DNA from: Prunus persica
Lineage: Eukaryota > Streptophyta > Magnoliopsida > Rosales > Rosaceae
Direction: 5' to 3'
Assembly: GCF_000346465.2 (NCBI RefSeq)
Contig: NC_034011.1
Span: forward strand, 17,124,817-17,188,816
Length of the DNA stretch: 64,000 nucleotides
The notes beneath the pieces are model-generated. The model did no database searches. It was not told the DNA's origin and saw only the letters and a list, made by a program, of their open reading frames with translations. The position numbers and the translations under genes are program-made. Each line of letters begins with the position of its first letter. Position 1 is the first letter of the stretch. Positions 22,295 to 34,889 of this stretch are shown here, one piece after another.

Positions 22295-24340
22295 AATAAT
22301 AAGTTATGTAATTTATTTTAACAATGTTTAGGTTTATTTTAATTTATTGACAATGTACATAAATATATTTTTGGTAAGTAACACTGAACAATCATCAAAA
22401 AAATCAAATTTTTTTTAAATTGTTTTTTATTTATTTAGGATAGTTATGTAGTTACATGAGATAAAAGGAAAATAAATCATAAAAACTTAATTTATTTACC
22501 AAAAACCAACGTCTAATACTGATTTACACGTCTATTATCTATAAACAATCGATGGTATTTCTAAAAAACGACATGTAATGATGAGAAACAAGACGGTTTA
22601 TATATAAAACTGAAATATACGAAATTTTTTTGGATAGATATACTACATCCGTTAGTACAACAGACACAACGAGTTAAACTTGTACCACGTCGGTAAAATT
22701 ACCAAAGATGACGTTGTAAATTATACCTCCGGCGGCATCTACATAAGAATCACCGTTGTAAACCATACCCACGTTGGTTTTTTTAATCAAGGTGACGTTG
22801 TAAATTGAAAACCACGTCTATGTGGTCGACGAAGACGTCTATATTTTCTAGGACGACGGCATGTGTTAGAAACCGTCGTTCTAAATGGATGCGTTTTTAT
22901 TTGACTTTTATATGTTATTTAATTCCTAATATTCATAATAAATTCAAAACATATTCCAAAAAATAAACTGACAACTACCATGCACTCAATGAAAGATTGT
23001 CTCTCCCCTAAATCTTAAAAAAATGTAATTTGAAAAATATTTTTAGTTGTATTACATTAGTAATATTCAAAATATATTCAATAAAAATTCAAAAAATAAA
23101 CTGATAAATTCTATGCACTCATTCAGACAATATCTCCCCCTAAAGGCCTGAAAATTTTAATTTTAGATTTCAAAATTCCAAATGATAACAAAAGTCAAGA
23201 AGATTTAGAGACAAATAACAATAGTCATTATACTTTCCATAGCATAACCCTAAGGTTTATATGATCCATTGGTGGTCATAAAATTCAAAATTATTTAATC
23301 TAGATTTTAGCCTCCTAATATAAAAAGCATTATTGTAAGGAGTCCGTAGCAATTTTCGGTTCATTTTTCTCATACTTGTGTATTTTATTAAAATTATTGT
23401 AAAATTTAGGGTTTATGTTTTATTGAAACAATGCCAGTTTTGTCTCGCTCTTCTTGGTCAATTATGAAAGTTCGAATCCCAGGAAAAGCAAAACAAAACT
23501 AATTATTTCACATTTTAAACGTCGATCCCTTATATGGGAGCCGTAAAAAGTCTTTACAACGTCGTTAGTGTACAATAACCGTCGTTGTTAGTTACAGTAA
23601 AAACGACGACTGGGTTGTATTTACCGTCGTCTTTGAGAAACGCGCTTCTTTGAAATTTTTTACTGCCATCTAAAATTTTCATAATTTCCCTTTAACCCTA
23701 AAATATTTCCTTCTCTCTCTTCAACATAAATTTGTCTTAAAGTTTTCGTTCTCTGAGCTCTCTCTCAAGCAAGTTATTTTCTTTCAGCTCTCTTTCAATA
23801 TCCATGTAAGTATTCTTTCAGTTCTCTCTCAATATTCTCTTAGTTTGTAAAATCCATAAATGTTTTCGTTCATTTTGATAGCCTTGGTTTCTTAATGTCT
23901 ATTTTGGGAGCTATAGGTTCTTAATTGGGAGCTATATATGGGTTCTTTTATGTTTTGGTGTTTGCATTCTGTTAAGGGTTCTTGGAAAAGGAATGGGGAT
24001 GGGAGATGTAGACTGCAGTTTTTTGTAAAGCACGACGACGGTTTGTTCTAAATTTTATTATTCGTCGGTTTTCCATTTACCGTCATCGTTAGGCTACCAG
24101 AACCCAGACTTGGTTCTTCAAAAAGAAATACAAATATCTGGGTTTGGGTAGCTTAAATACGATGGTAAATAGATATGTCGTCGTCTGACTCTTTTTTACA
24201 CGACGATCATTTTTGTCAAAACCGTCGTCTAATTCTTGTTTAATTTTTTTTTTTTAATTTGTTCTCTGCTCTGTGAATATAGTAGTGTTTCATTGCTGGT
24301 CTTTTCACTTTATTATATATATGATTTTATAGTGTGTGAG
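22295..24340 (+). other. CACTA-A spacer between the two genes
   Basis: CCGTCGT-type motifs cluster at 22500-22890, 23515-23640 and 24030-24240. Between them is AT-rich sequence with an imperfect direct repeat (about 22928-23010 and 23065-23150, AAAAAATAAACTGA core). TCTCTCTC-rich leader-like sequence at 23700-23850 precedes TNP2, suggesting its promoter and 5' exon lie here. Confidence 0.65.
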
Positions 24341-27300
24341 ATGGATAAGTCATGGATGCATGCAGATAGAAGATCGAAGGCATATGAGTTAGGGGTGGAA
24401 GGATTTTTCAATTTTGCTGTAGAAAATCTTGGAAATACAACCCATATTCGTTGTCCATGTGTTAGATGTGGGAATATTCGATTGTTTGGGGTTGGAATTA
24501 TAAGGGACCACTTATACTTTAATGGAATTGACCAAAGCTATAAGATTTGGACATGGCACGGGGAACCTTCGGAATGGACTACTAATGCTAGTAGAAATGT
24601 GGAAGAAGATCAATAAAGTAGGTTCAGTTTTGTTTATGAAGAATTAGGGATGGATGATAATGATTTAGGTGATATTGGATTTGATCCTTATGAGTTTGCT
24701 AATGTGATTGGGGATGGAGATCAGCCCTTGTACCCTGGTTGCGGTAAGTACACGATGTTGTCGGCTTTGGTGAAGTTATATAATTTGAAAGCAAAATATG
24801 GGACGAGTGATGTTTGTTTTACAGAATTATTGATACTTCTGGGAGATTTGCTTCCAGAAGAAAATACACTACCTTCCTCTATGTACGAGGCAAAAAAGAC
24901 ATTGTCTGCTTTAGGGATGAGTTATGAGAAAATTCACGCGTGTCCCAATGACTGCATCTTGTATATGAAGGATTATTAAGATTCAACTAATTGTCCTACT
25001 TGTGGTAACTCAAGGTGGAAGGAAGGCAAAGATTCTATCTTGAAAGAGGGTGTGCCAGCGAAGGTGGTGTGCTATTTTTCTCAAATTCCAAGGTTTAAAA
25101 GGATGTTTCAATCACATAAGATAGCTAAGAGTTTGACTTGGCATGCTGCTAGAAAATCAGTTGACAGTCATATGTCTCATCCAGAGAATTTCGCATCTTG
25201 GAAACTTGTTGTTGATAAATGGCCCGAGTTTGGTAAAGAGCCGAGAAACTTGAGATTGGCCCACTCATCTGATAGATTCAATCCCCACAGTTCTTTAAGT
25301 AGTAGATACAGTTGTTGGCCAGTTATCTTAGTTACATATAATCTCCAACTATGGCTATGCATGAAACGAAAGTTCATGACGTTGACCTTATTGATTTCCG
25401 GTCCTAAACAGCCCGGAAATGATATAGACGTCTATTTAGAGCCTTTGATTGATGATTTAAAATCTCTATGGGATGGGATTAGAGGAGTGTATGATGCGCA
25501 CAGAGGAGAATACTTTACACTCAGAGGTGTATTATTGTGGACAATTAATGATTTTTCAGCCTATGGGAACTTATCTAGTTGTGTCGTTAAAGGATATAAA
25601 GCTTGTCCAATATGCGGCGATGACACACCTAGTCACAGATTGAAAAATGGCCACAAGGTTTGTTACATGGGGCATAGAAAATGGTTACCAATCAAGCATC
25701 CATATCGGAGCCAGCGCGTAGCTTTTAATGGGAAACCTGAATATGGCACGCCTCCCAAGCCATTAACTGGAGAAGAAGTGATGCACATGGTTGAAGATAT
25801 TAATTACATATGGGGGAATAGTTGGTGAGAATGATGGTGACAGAGTTTGTTGGAAGAAGAAATCAAAATTCTTTGATCTCGAGTATTGGAAATACCTTCC
25901 TGTGAGGCACGTCCTAGATGTAATGCATATTGAGAAGAATGTTTACGATAGTATCATTGGTGCATTGCTGGAGATCCCAAGAAAAAATAAAGATGGGATT
26001 GCTGCTCGGTTAGATTTATTGAACATGGGGGTCAAAACTGATTTGCAACCCGAGTATGGAGAAAGATGTACTCGCTTGCCTCCAGGGCCTTAGAATTTGT
26101 CAAGAGCAGAGAATAGAGCGGTTAACAATTTTTTCTATAGTATGAAGGTCCCTGAAGGTTATTGTTCAAATATTAAAGATCTTGTATCTTTAAAAGATTC
26201 AAGAGTTCTTGGACTTAAATTCCATGATTGTCATATCTTGTTGCAACAATTGCTCCCTGTGGCAATTCGTTCTGTTTTGGAGAAGCCTGCAAGGTATGCA
26301 ATAACTCGATCGTGCTTCTTCTTAAATGCTATATGTGCAAACACGGTAGATGTTTCCAAGCTAGATAAGTTGGAAGAAGATGTAGTGTTAATTTGTGTTT
26401 GCTTGAGAAGTACTTTCCCCCTTCATTCTTTGATATCATGGTTCATCTAGTAGTACATCTTGTGAGAGAAGTTCCTCTATGTGGCCCAGTATATTTTAGA
26501 TGGATGTATCCATTTGAAAGATATATGAAAGTGCTAAAGGGGTATGTTCAGAACCGTACTCGTTGGAAGGTTGCATTACTGAGCTGTATATAGCTGAAGA
26601 AGCTGTAGAGTTTTGCACCGAGCATTTATTTGATGTTAGTATAGTTGGAGTGCCTTCAAGTCAGAGGATGGGAGTTTCGAAGCCATTATTAGGTTGCACA
26701 GTAAGCTTAGTTGATCGGGACTTGTTGAACTAGGCACATCTATATGTCTTGGAGAATACGGAGGAAGTCCTACCTTATATCGAGTACGTATGAGTTTTAT
26801 TTTTCATATGGAGCCATTTTAAATATTATTATTCCTTATGTTTATCTTATATACAAGGGACTGTAATGCTTGATTTTTTTGTGTCAATGTAGGAAACATA
26901 TGATCCACATTAAGACCACTTATCCAAAATTTAGAAAGAGAACAAAGTAGCTGTAAGATAAGCACAATAGAACTTTCATTCAATGGCTCCACTTTAAGGT
27001 ATATATATGTTATTGAATGACATATTCAACTTTTAATTTTCTTCCTTTCTATATGTTAGATTGAATTAAGATATATATGATTAATTTGCAGGTTCAAAGT
27101 GAACTTAATAGGAAAGAGCATAATGGCGTATCAGAAAATTTGAGGTGGCTAGCAGCTGGTCCAAGCATGGCAGTGCCATCATATAGGAGCTATCTTATTA
27201 ATGGTGTTAAATTTAACACCAAGGCACAAGATGATGTGCGAACTGTCCAAAATAGTGGAGTTTATTTACTTGCACATACTATGCAAGTTGCTAGGGCCAA

Positions 27301-27712
27301 GGACAAAAACTCTATTGTCTCCAATATGGGTTTTTATGGTGTTATTCAAGAAATTTGGGACCTTGACTACCAAAAGTTTAGAATCCTTGTCTTGAGGTGT
27401 GATTGGTTAGATAACACGTCGGGCCTTGTAGTCGACGAACTTGGATTTACCCTTGTAGATCTGAGTAAAATTGGACATAGGAATAACCAATTTGTTATGG
27501 CTTCTCAAGTCAAACAAGTATTTTATGTTGACGACCCAATGCATCATGGTTGGTCGGTAGTGTTATCAATGCCTAATAGAGAATATAATGATGTTTTTGG
27601 TAATGATGTGCTAGGTGATATTAGAATTGAGTGTGAGCCATTTACTAGAGGGATACCAAATGTAGACACATTTGATGACCTAGTGGGTGAGTTTGGGAAT
27701 GACATTAATTAA
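24341..27712 (+). pseudogene. TNP2 transposase of CACTA-A, broken
   Basis: Exon 1 is 24341-26783, exon 2 is 26893-26998, exon 3 is 27092-27712, with GT-AG introns matching CACTA-B. Domains in order: transposase-associated N-terminus (MDKSWMHADRRSKAYELGVE, CPCVRC), Transposase_21 core (HSSDRFNPHSSLSSRYSCWP, GNDIDVYLEPLIDDLKSLWD), DUF4218 (ARYAITRSCFFLNAICANTV) and DUF4216 (SGVYLLAHTMQVARAKDKN, DLSKIGHRNNQFVMASQVKQ). Premature stops fall at 24614, 24977 and 26092, and in exon 2 (TAG for Trp). A small insertion near 25795-25835 and a frameshift near 26390 add to the damage. TNP2 would cut and join the element ends; this copy cannot. Confidence 0.93.
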
Positions 27713-29095
27713 TAACTCTGTACATCATTTTAATTCCGATCACATTTTCATTATGCAGGCTTTGGGAACGACAATTCAAAATTTAAAAAAACTGGTTAAA
27801 CGTGCAATGCACGACGATCCAGTAAAAAAATTGAAAAAAGAGATGTGTAAAATAAAACCAACGTCGGGTTCCTAAAAACGTCGTAAAAAGAAAATACAAA
27901 AGACTGTAAACAAAAATCACTGCCATCTGAAATCGAAAACATGTCAGTTTATTGAAACATTAGCAACGGCTACAAAACAAAGGAGGAGGTATATTCTTGA
28001 GTCACACGACAGTGGAGAACTCCAGCCTACGATTTTGTTAAACCCTACCGTCGTCTAAAGAGAGAAATAAAGGCAGCTAAGTTCCATTAACTGTCGTCAC
28101 AGATTTTCTGCACGTTGGTTATTCTAAAACAACGGACGTTTCAGAGAATACACACGTCAAGGGGGTTAAACAACTGCCTTTTAAAAGGACAACCACGTCA
28201 TCATGTATCCCCAACCGACGTGGTAAGTGATTACAATGTCATGCATTTGGCCACTCATGACTTTGTAAAGGACATAAACACATCTATTATTTTAAAGTCA
28301 GCGACGTTGAAAAAACAATGCACGTCAGTTAATTTCCTGCCGACGCTTTCAATATCTTTTGTAACGTCAGCCTTTGAAAAAAATAGCCGTTCGTATTCGT
28401 TGTTACGTCGTTATTAAGTAATATTGTGTCATTTTAAACGTTTCAGACGTCGATTATTTAGAAAAAGCGACACACTCTGTTAAAAGGGCTTCTTTGTGTA
28501 ATTTAAACGGTGGTTCTTGCAAAAAATAGACGTTGAATTTTGTTAACACGTCGTTGTTCTCCCTACTATGCAACGTGGATAATCTCATATCCGTCAGTTC
28601 TACCAGATGCGGGACGTGGTTAAGACATTTTACAACGATTAATGAGAGACAACTAACATGTAATATTCTTTAAACGTCTGGTGGTTTGTATGCTCGACGT
28701 CCTTTGACTTTTAGACGTCGGTTTTTTGGGTTATTTAATGTAATATAAGTTAACCACAACGGTTTCTAGGTTATCCAAGTCTGTTGTCCTTCAATTAGGG
28801 ACGTGGATAATTATCTGTACGTTGGTTCCTTTTTTGATCTTGACATGTAACACTCTTCAGACGGCTCAGTTTTCATAAAACCGTTGTCTAATGTTGTCCA
28901 AGATTTCAATTTAGGCTATATTTATAGTACTTACACGTTGGTTTGAAATAGTTCTAGACATTGAATGTTTTAACAACGTAGGGTAATAGCCGTCGTTGTT
29001 GTCTGTACAAAAGATGGCGGTCGTTTTCATGTCGATTTGAAAACCTTCTAGACGATGGTGGTTTCCCGTCGTCTATTTTGATTTTTGTAGTAGTG
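27713..29095 (+). repeat. CACTA-A 3' subterminal repeats
   Basis: ACGTCG, CCGTCGT and ACGACGG motifs occur about every 20-35 bp in both orientations from 27850 to the terminus at 29095. Several small open frames run through them by chance. Confidence 0.85.
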
Positions 29096-29194
29096 CTTAG
29101 ATGCAAATTCCAAATTTTTATCTTCAACAATCTCCTTCATATAACGCATCACAAAATATCCACACTCCGCATTTGTTGGTTATTTAGGAGTTTC
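29096..29194 (-). pseudogene. CACTA-D Ulp1-like gene, exon with catalytic Cys
   Basis: Minus strand encodes ECGYFVMRYMKEIVEDKNL, homologous to VECGYYVMRFMRDI of CACTA-B and carrying the catalytic Cys. A stop (TAA in place of the conserved Gln codon of the KQP/VQP motif) lies seven codons before the Cys. A splice acceptor TTTGTAG precedes it; the exon/intron junction at its end received CACTA-A. The His and Asp exons are missing. Confidence 0.75.
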
Positions 29195-30879
29195 CTACAA
29201 ATAATTATTGATTAGTTGTAAGACATGATTAACAATCAATATAAGCTTACATAAGAAATAACATATGGATCATTTATCCTATATTAGATGGGGACTTACC
29301 ATCAAAATAATCCACTGCGGTGTTTTTCTTCCTTTCCTATTCCTTTTCACATTCAACACTTTAATGGCACTTCACCAACAAAGAGAATGACAGGTTAATA
29401 GATAAAATAATTTCATTTATCAGAATAGTTTCATTGTGTAAATTTCTCCTGAAAAGAAAAAGCAGCCAAAAGTACCAATCCATTGAGAAAATTTTGATGC
29501 AAAAGAGTTCCAATTGCCTAAAAGATTTGAAGGGTTGCACTTGCACATAGATTTCTTGCACACAATGGATAGACGGCTGTGACTATAAATTGGTGACTTC
29601 ATATTCTCCCAAAAGAATGAACTTTTACAACCATTAAGGGTATCAAAATCCAGGGTGGCATGATGATGATGACAAAAAGATTCCAACCACAATTGAGTTA
29701 TTCAAAACTCAAAAACAAATGAGTTTCATTTATAAGATATCCATATAAGACAAAGTAATGGTAATCTTCAAATTACCAGCAAAATAATATAGCATTTTGG
29801 GCACCAAAGGTGGCAAATGAGTTAGTTTAGGGTTGGTCATAAACTAGATAGACTAAGAACTACCATTTATTTGCCACTTATATCTAATTCCCATAGCCAT
29901 GTAATCCAATTTTAAGGTCCGTTATGGAAATATCCAGCTTAAGATACTATAATTCACTCAATGGGGTAGATAGTGTTCCAAAGGGGAAATATATTAAAAG
30001 AAGAAAGAGAAAGCATTTGATCCTTCACTTGCAGAGAAATGCTATTTCAGAGAATCTATTGACATAAGCGTCAAGAAAGTAACCCCGAAACAATACTCAA
30101 CCACCCACCCTGGCAGACAAGAATGAGTCTTCCCACCACAACATTTAAAACAATACAACGGCCGTACCAAAGGGTAACATTGTTCCAACTTCAAATTACC
30201 AGCCAACTTCTTTGACTGCCCCAACCTCCCTCCTTAACACCTTAATGTCTAATCAGCCCTCAAAATCATACAAGACTCGGAATGACAAAAATCAGTCCCA
30301 ACTGCAGCAGATATACATATAACCAGGTATAAAATTAAAAGCTTTTCTTCCTGTGGATTCAATGGGTCATTACGGGTTCCAACAACCCAGACCATTTAGC
30401 AAGGAGTTAAAAAGGTAATTACCCATTTATACCCAAGATGCTAGGTAGGAGATCTATTCCCACACAATAGCACCTTCAGTATCCCATATCATTCACTATT
30501 TTCTTTCATATTCTCTGATGGTTCTTAACGATGAAATTCAGTTGACCAACTTAAAAATAATGCAATTCCATTCGATTATGAGACAATCACATAATTTGGC
30601 ATGAGAACAATAATATAAAATTGACATGACCACCAGATCGGTGCAAGACTGTAGCTTTGCACAGATTTCCTGGTCTGGGTTAATAAAAAATAGCAAATTT
30701 CTAAAAATAAGCATAGACGGAAGCTCAAATCAGATGGTACACATGAGCCAAAATCTCCAAAGAGGAGGCAATCAACAAACTCCTACATCAATTCTTACCC
30801 AAAAACACAAAATTAAAACTTTAACAAAATCAAAATGAAAAAGAAGAGGTAACGGATCGGGTTTGGAAATGAAAAAGAC
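29195..30879. other. CACTA-D interior, non-coding
   Basis: AT-rich sequence with no recognisable protein. The part adjoining the captured exon (up to 30879) may be intron 1 of the captured ubiquitin-conjugating-enzyme gene, because it follows a GT donor. I cannot say where host-derived sequence ends. Confidence 0.45.
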
Positions 30880-30949
30880 CAGTGCTGCATGAAGTAGGAG
30901 GATCTATCTGGAGGTCCTTCAGCTCCTTCAAGATCCGTTTCGACGCCAT
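30880..30949 (-). pseudogene. Captured first coding exon of a ubiquitin-conjugating enzyme E2 (UBC8/10-like)
   Basis: Minus strand from the ATG at 30949 encodes MASKRILKELKDLQ, then IDPPTSCST and the first base of the Gly codon, followed by GTCTTT as intron donor at 30879. This is the N-terminus of the highly conserved plant E2 group (usual form ...DLQKDPPTSCSAG), with Lys15 to Ile and Ala23 to Thr. In those genes I recall the first coding exon ending at this point, so exon plus flanking intron, and probably 5' leader (to about 31110), were copied from genomic DNA. The catalytic-Cys exons are absent, so it makes no enzyme. It sits inside CACTA-D in the same orientation as that element's own gene. 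Confidence 0.85.
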
Positions 30950-31985
30950 CACCTTCACAACCACACAAACAAACATACCAAACCCTAGATGAACCTGACC
31001 TCAATCTAACAAATTCACACACACAACAAAGAAAACCCAAATTTCATTTCTTATGTGCAAGTAGCAGAGAGATGGTAGAGAGTACCTTGATCTGAGAGAC
31101 CCTCCTGCTTTGTTATTGATTTAGTTTTTATATTTTTTTTAAAATTTTTAATCTTTTGCGTTTATTGAGAAGGTGGTAGCTCTTGAACAACCACTCAAAT
31201 TGAGTTTATAAATTGAACAACCACTCAAATTCGCGAAACACAGAGTTCTTATGAAAGAAAGGGGACTGAGAAAGGGGCCTGAGACTGAGAATCCAGAGTT
31301 CTAACTTATCAAAGCTTCAGACTGAGCGCAACAGCCGTAGAGGGCAAGAGAGATGGAAAAGCTAAGCGCCTGCAGATGAAACAAAGAGAGATGGTTAACA
31401 CCCAAATCACAACAGTGTCGAAATAAATTGAAACCCAAATTTTTTTTTTTCTTTACCTTTGTTGATCGAGGTAGAGCGACCGCAAGCCAACACCCAAATT
31501 GTTAGATTAAAACCCAAATCAGTAACCCTAAAATTAAAACCCAAATCCCTCTGAACTAGAAGGAGAGAGAGAGAGAGAGAGAGAGAGCGTGGAGAGAGAA
31601 AGACGCGAGAGACAAAGTCTCTCTGTCTATGGCCGTGGCGAAGGCAAGGCGACAAGGTGGGAAGAACAAGACCGTGGAGAGAGGTAGATGTGAGAGGAAA
31701 AAGATAGAAGAGAAATTAAGAGAGAATGAGAACTATCGGGGCTTAAGAAAAAATATTGAACCACTCTTCACTCCGTGTTTTTTTTTATAAAAAGCTTCAA
31801 TTAAAACGGTTGAAATGAAAACCATTGTAGAAACTACTGAAATAAAATCAGACAACCACATAGCCTAAATCACAACGCTTAAAAACCTTTTTTAACAACG
31901 GTTACACCGTTGTGGAAGAAACATCTACAACAGTTTTGGAGCCAACCGTTGTGTATTAAGCGTTGTCTTTTTGAATATTTGTAGT
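30950..31985. other. CACTA-D right region: captured leader, purine-rich stretch, subterminal repeats
   Basis: 30950-31110 looks like the spliced leader of the captured E2 gene (minus strand, possible donor at AAG|GTACTC near 31083). 31550-31700 is GA-rich. From 31790 to the split terminus, AACCGTTGT/ACAACGGTT motifs recur as at the left end of CACTA-D. TTTGTAGT at 31978-31985 is the first part of the right terminus. Confidence 0.65.
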
Positions 31986-33214
31986 CACTACTACATTTTA
32001 CACTTTGCGCGACGAAGAGAATTTCGTCGCGCAATATAGATTGTAGTCGCACAAATTTCAGCGCGACAGAAACTTCGTCCCGTAGAATCTGTCGCGCAAA
32101 GATCGTGAAGAAAAACTTTGGCGACCAAGGTTTTTCATTGGTCGTGCAAAGTGACTTTGCGCGACGAAATACATTGGTCGCGCAAAGTCTTTAAAAAATA
32201 TAATAAAAAATAAAAAATTCTCGCGTCCTATTTTTGGTACCCACCCAAATTTTTAGAGTTTTGCGCGACGAATACTAACGGCCCGCAAATATTTGCAAGA
32301 CGAAATATTTTTTGTGTTTTAAATTTTTTTAATTAAAATAAACTAATTTAATAGTTTGCGCAACGAAATATTTTGTCACACAAGGTTTTTGGACTTTTTG
32401 TTTTATTATTTCTTTAATATTAATTTAATTATATTGATTTTTTCAAATTTTTACTTTTTAAATTTAATTTAATTGTATGATTTTTTTTAATTACTTTAAT
32501 TTAAATTGACATATTCAAAATAAAATTACATATGAAAAATAGTGATCAAATTATATAATAAATATATATATAATATTCAAAATGTACACATAAATTAACA
32601 AAGTACAATAATAAAATCCTAATGCAAGCGTATTGTGGTGGTAGTGACGGAGGATATGTTTTGATAGCTTCCTAATCCTCAACTTTAGTCGTCAAAGTCT
32701 CGATGATTCCTTACACACAAAAAAAAAAAAAGGTCAAATAACAACAAAAAAAAAAAGAAAAAAAAAAGAAGGCATAATCTCCCCTAAAATTGTTATACCA
32801 CAAATCCAACCCAAACTCCAATCCCTCCCATTTCCTCAACCCCAAACCCCACACAAACTCATAACTAACTCCAAAAACACATATTAATGAAAAAAATTTA
32901 AAATTTGGAGAGAATATACCTTTTGGCAAGATTGAGAGGAAGAAGTGAGTGTGAGATAATTAGAGAAGATAGTGATAGAGAGATGAGAGAGTGAGAGATA
33001 GTGAAAAGAGAAATGAGAGAGTGAGTGAGAGTGAGAGATAGTGAAGTGAAAGATTAGAGATTAAGTGAGAGGAGTGAGTGTTAGAGAAAGGGTGGGATTT
33101 GGGGAGAGGGAAAGAGAGAGGAGAGGTAAGAGTAGAGAAAGACATTGAGAAAATGGTGGAGGAGTTATTTCGGTTTTAAAAACTGTATCACTTTGCGCGA
33201 CGAAAAATATTGTT
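31986..33214. repeat. CACTA-C2 left part: subterminal repeats and AT/GA-rich interior
   Basis: TTTGCGCGACGAA-type repeats run to about 32400, followed by AT-rich sequence, then a GA-rich tract (32930-33140). No supported gene. Confidence 0.75.
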
Positions 33215-33490
33215 TGTAACGACCTGGTCCTAAATAAATGTCTCATTATTAATTAAACATGATAAAAGACCATTTTTGCCCCTAGAATATTTTATTTGGT
33301 TTTAAGTTGACTTTTTTACTGAGAAGGAATTTGGGGAATTCCGACTATATCGTTGTGTAGAGCACGGCGAGATGAGTCCGTAGACACGTGGTGGGCTCAA
33401 ATCGGAGTTGTAGCAAAGAAGTTACGATCAAAACATCGACAATAGTAAAATCGTAAATATTTCGAAGTTGGTTTTTAATAAACCAGATTT

Positions 33491-33538
<48 letters not shown>
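33491..33538 (+). repeat. (CT)n microsatellite in solo LTR 2
   Basis: An almost pure CT run of about 48 bp, in the same place as in LTR 1 and LTR 3. It explains the serine/leucine-rich and arginine/glutamate-rich open frames across it on the two strands. Confidence 0.9.
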
Positions 33539-33539
<1 letters not shown>

Positions 33540-34889
33540 GAGCAGCCCCTCCCCTTCGAATTTTTCTGCACAGCCGATGGCTCCAAGAGCCACCACAGCC
33601 ACCACTTGGGGAGGCACAGGTCCCAAAAGGACCGTCGTGAGTTCCTCTTCCAGTCCCACCTGGTCTCCGCCGCCAACCGCCAGTACAGTCGCCGGAATCT
33701 GCAGAAATCGCGCCGATTTTTCTAAAATTTCAAATCGCTAGTTCTCTCTCATTTCTTCACGGATTCAGTCGAGTAAGGTATGTATTTTGAACCTCTCGAG
33801 CTGTTCTTGCTTCCTGTTGTGTTAGATTTGAGAGATTTCTGCGTTTTGAAGGTCGATTAAGCGATGGAAGTTTGGCCGATTTTAGGCCTCCAATTCCGGC
33901 CACTTCCGGTCACTTTTGGGGTAGGTCCAAGAACAAAAGTGGCTCCAAATAAGGTGTTATACCTAGGGTAGGAGTCCTGAGCCGTGGTTTTGAGATTTTC
34001 TGGCAATGCGTAATCGCTTTGGACACCCATGTGTTGCCGACGCGTGTGGCGGCGCGTGGCCACTGTAGAAGAGGGGCATTGTGTCCCAATGCGATCCCCT
34101 TGTTGTCTTGAGTGTGTAGGTGTGCTCAGATTTCCATTTGGATACCGTTTGAGTCTCAAACGGATATTGCATATTATGCGTTATCCGGGTTCAATAGGTT
34201 TGAACCGTTGGATAGTCTTAGATTTATTATAAGTTAGTCTGGACATCCTTAGGATCGTATAGGATTCGACAGATTGTAAAACGGAGCCCTGGATACTCCG
34301 AAAATGCCAACCCTAGGGCTAGGTTTGCAGTAACCGTCCGATCGTGAGCAATCTGACCGTCTAATCTAGACCAAACTTGCAGGACATGTGTCCTAAGCCT
34401 TGTAGAACCTATAGAAACTTTTGGATCGGAATTTGGAGGTCGTGGGCCCCGTGAGCCCGCTTGACCAAGTTTGGGTAGTTTGACCCTCTGTTGACCGTGA
34501 GTCTTCCAAGGCAGTTTCACCCTTCGGAAGGTATTAGGATAACCTTTTTATTGAGTCTAAATTGTTATTTGAGGTTAAATTGGAAATTAATTCGATCTAG
34601 GATTTTCCTTAGAGGTAGTTGCTTTTCATTAATTAATATTATTTGATCATAAATAAAGTATTTTATGGAATTTGTGTGAAACAAGCGTTAAATAATATTT
34701 AAATTGTTCTAGGATCTTTATGAAATTTATGTTTATGTGCATGATCGTTGGTCTAAAAATAACATTATTTTTCTGATTAAATTACGTTGCAGTCTACTAT
34801 AGACTGGTATCACTAAATTGGGATACCTCTATTATTAGTTTAGATAATTGAGAGTATGTCAGTTTGAAGTGCTATACGCACTACCCTAA

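Larger units (their letters stand above)
17579..29095 (+). mobile_element. CACTA-A, full-length CACTA transposon (11,517 bp) with broken genes
   Basis: The terminal inverted repeats CACTACTACAAAAAT (17579) and ATTTTTGTAGTAGTG (ending 29095) are perfect over 15 bp. The target duplication CTT is at 17576-17578 and 29096-29098. Subterminal and internal motifs are CCGTCGT/ACGACGG. Both genes lie on the plus strand: Transposase_24/Ulp1 at 19800-22294 and TNP2 at 24341-27712. Both have many stops and deletions, so this is a non-autonomous copy with intact ends. It is inserted at the exon 6/intron boundary of the CACTA-D Ulp1-like gene. Confidence 0.95.
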
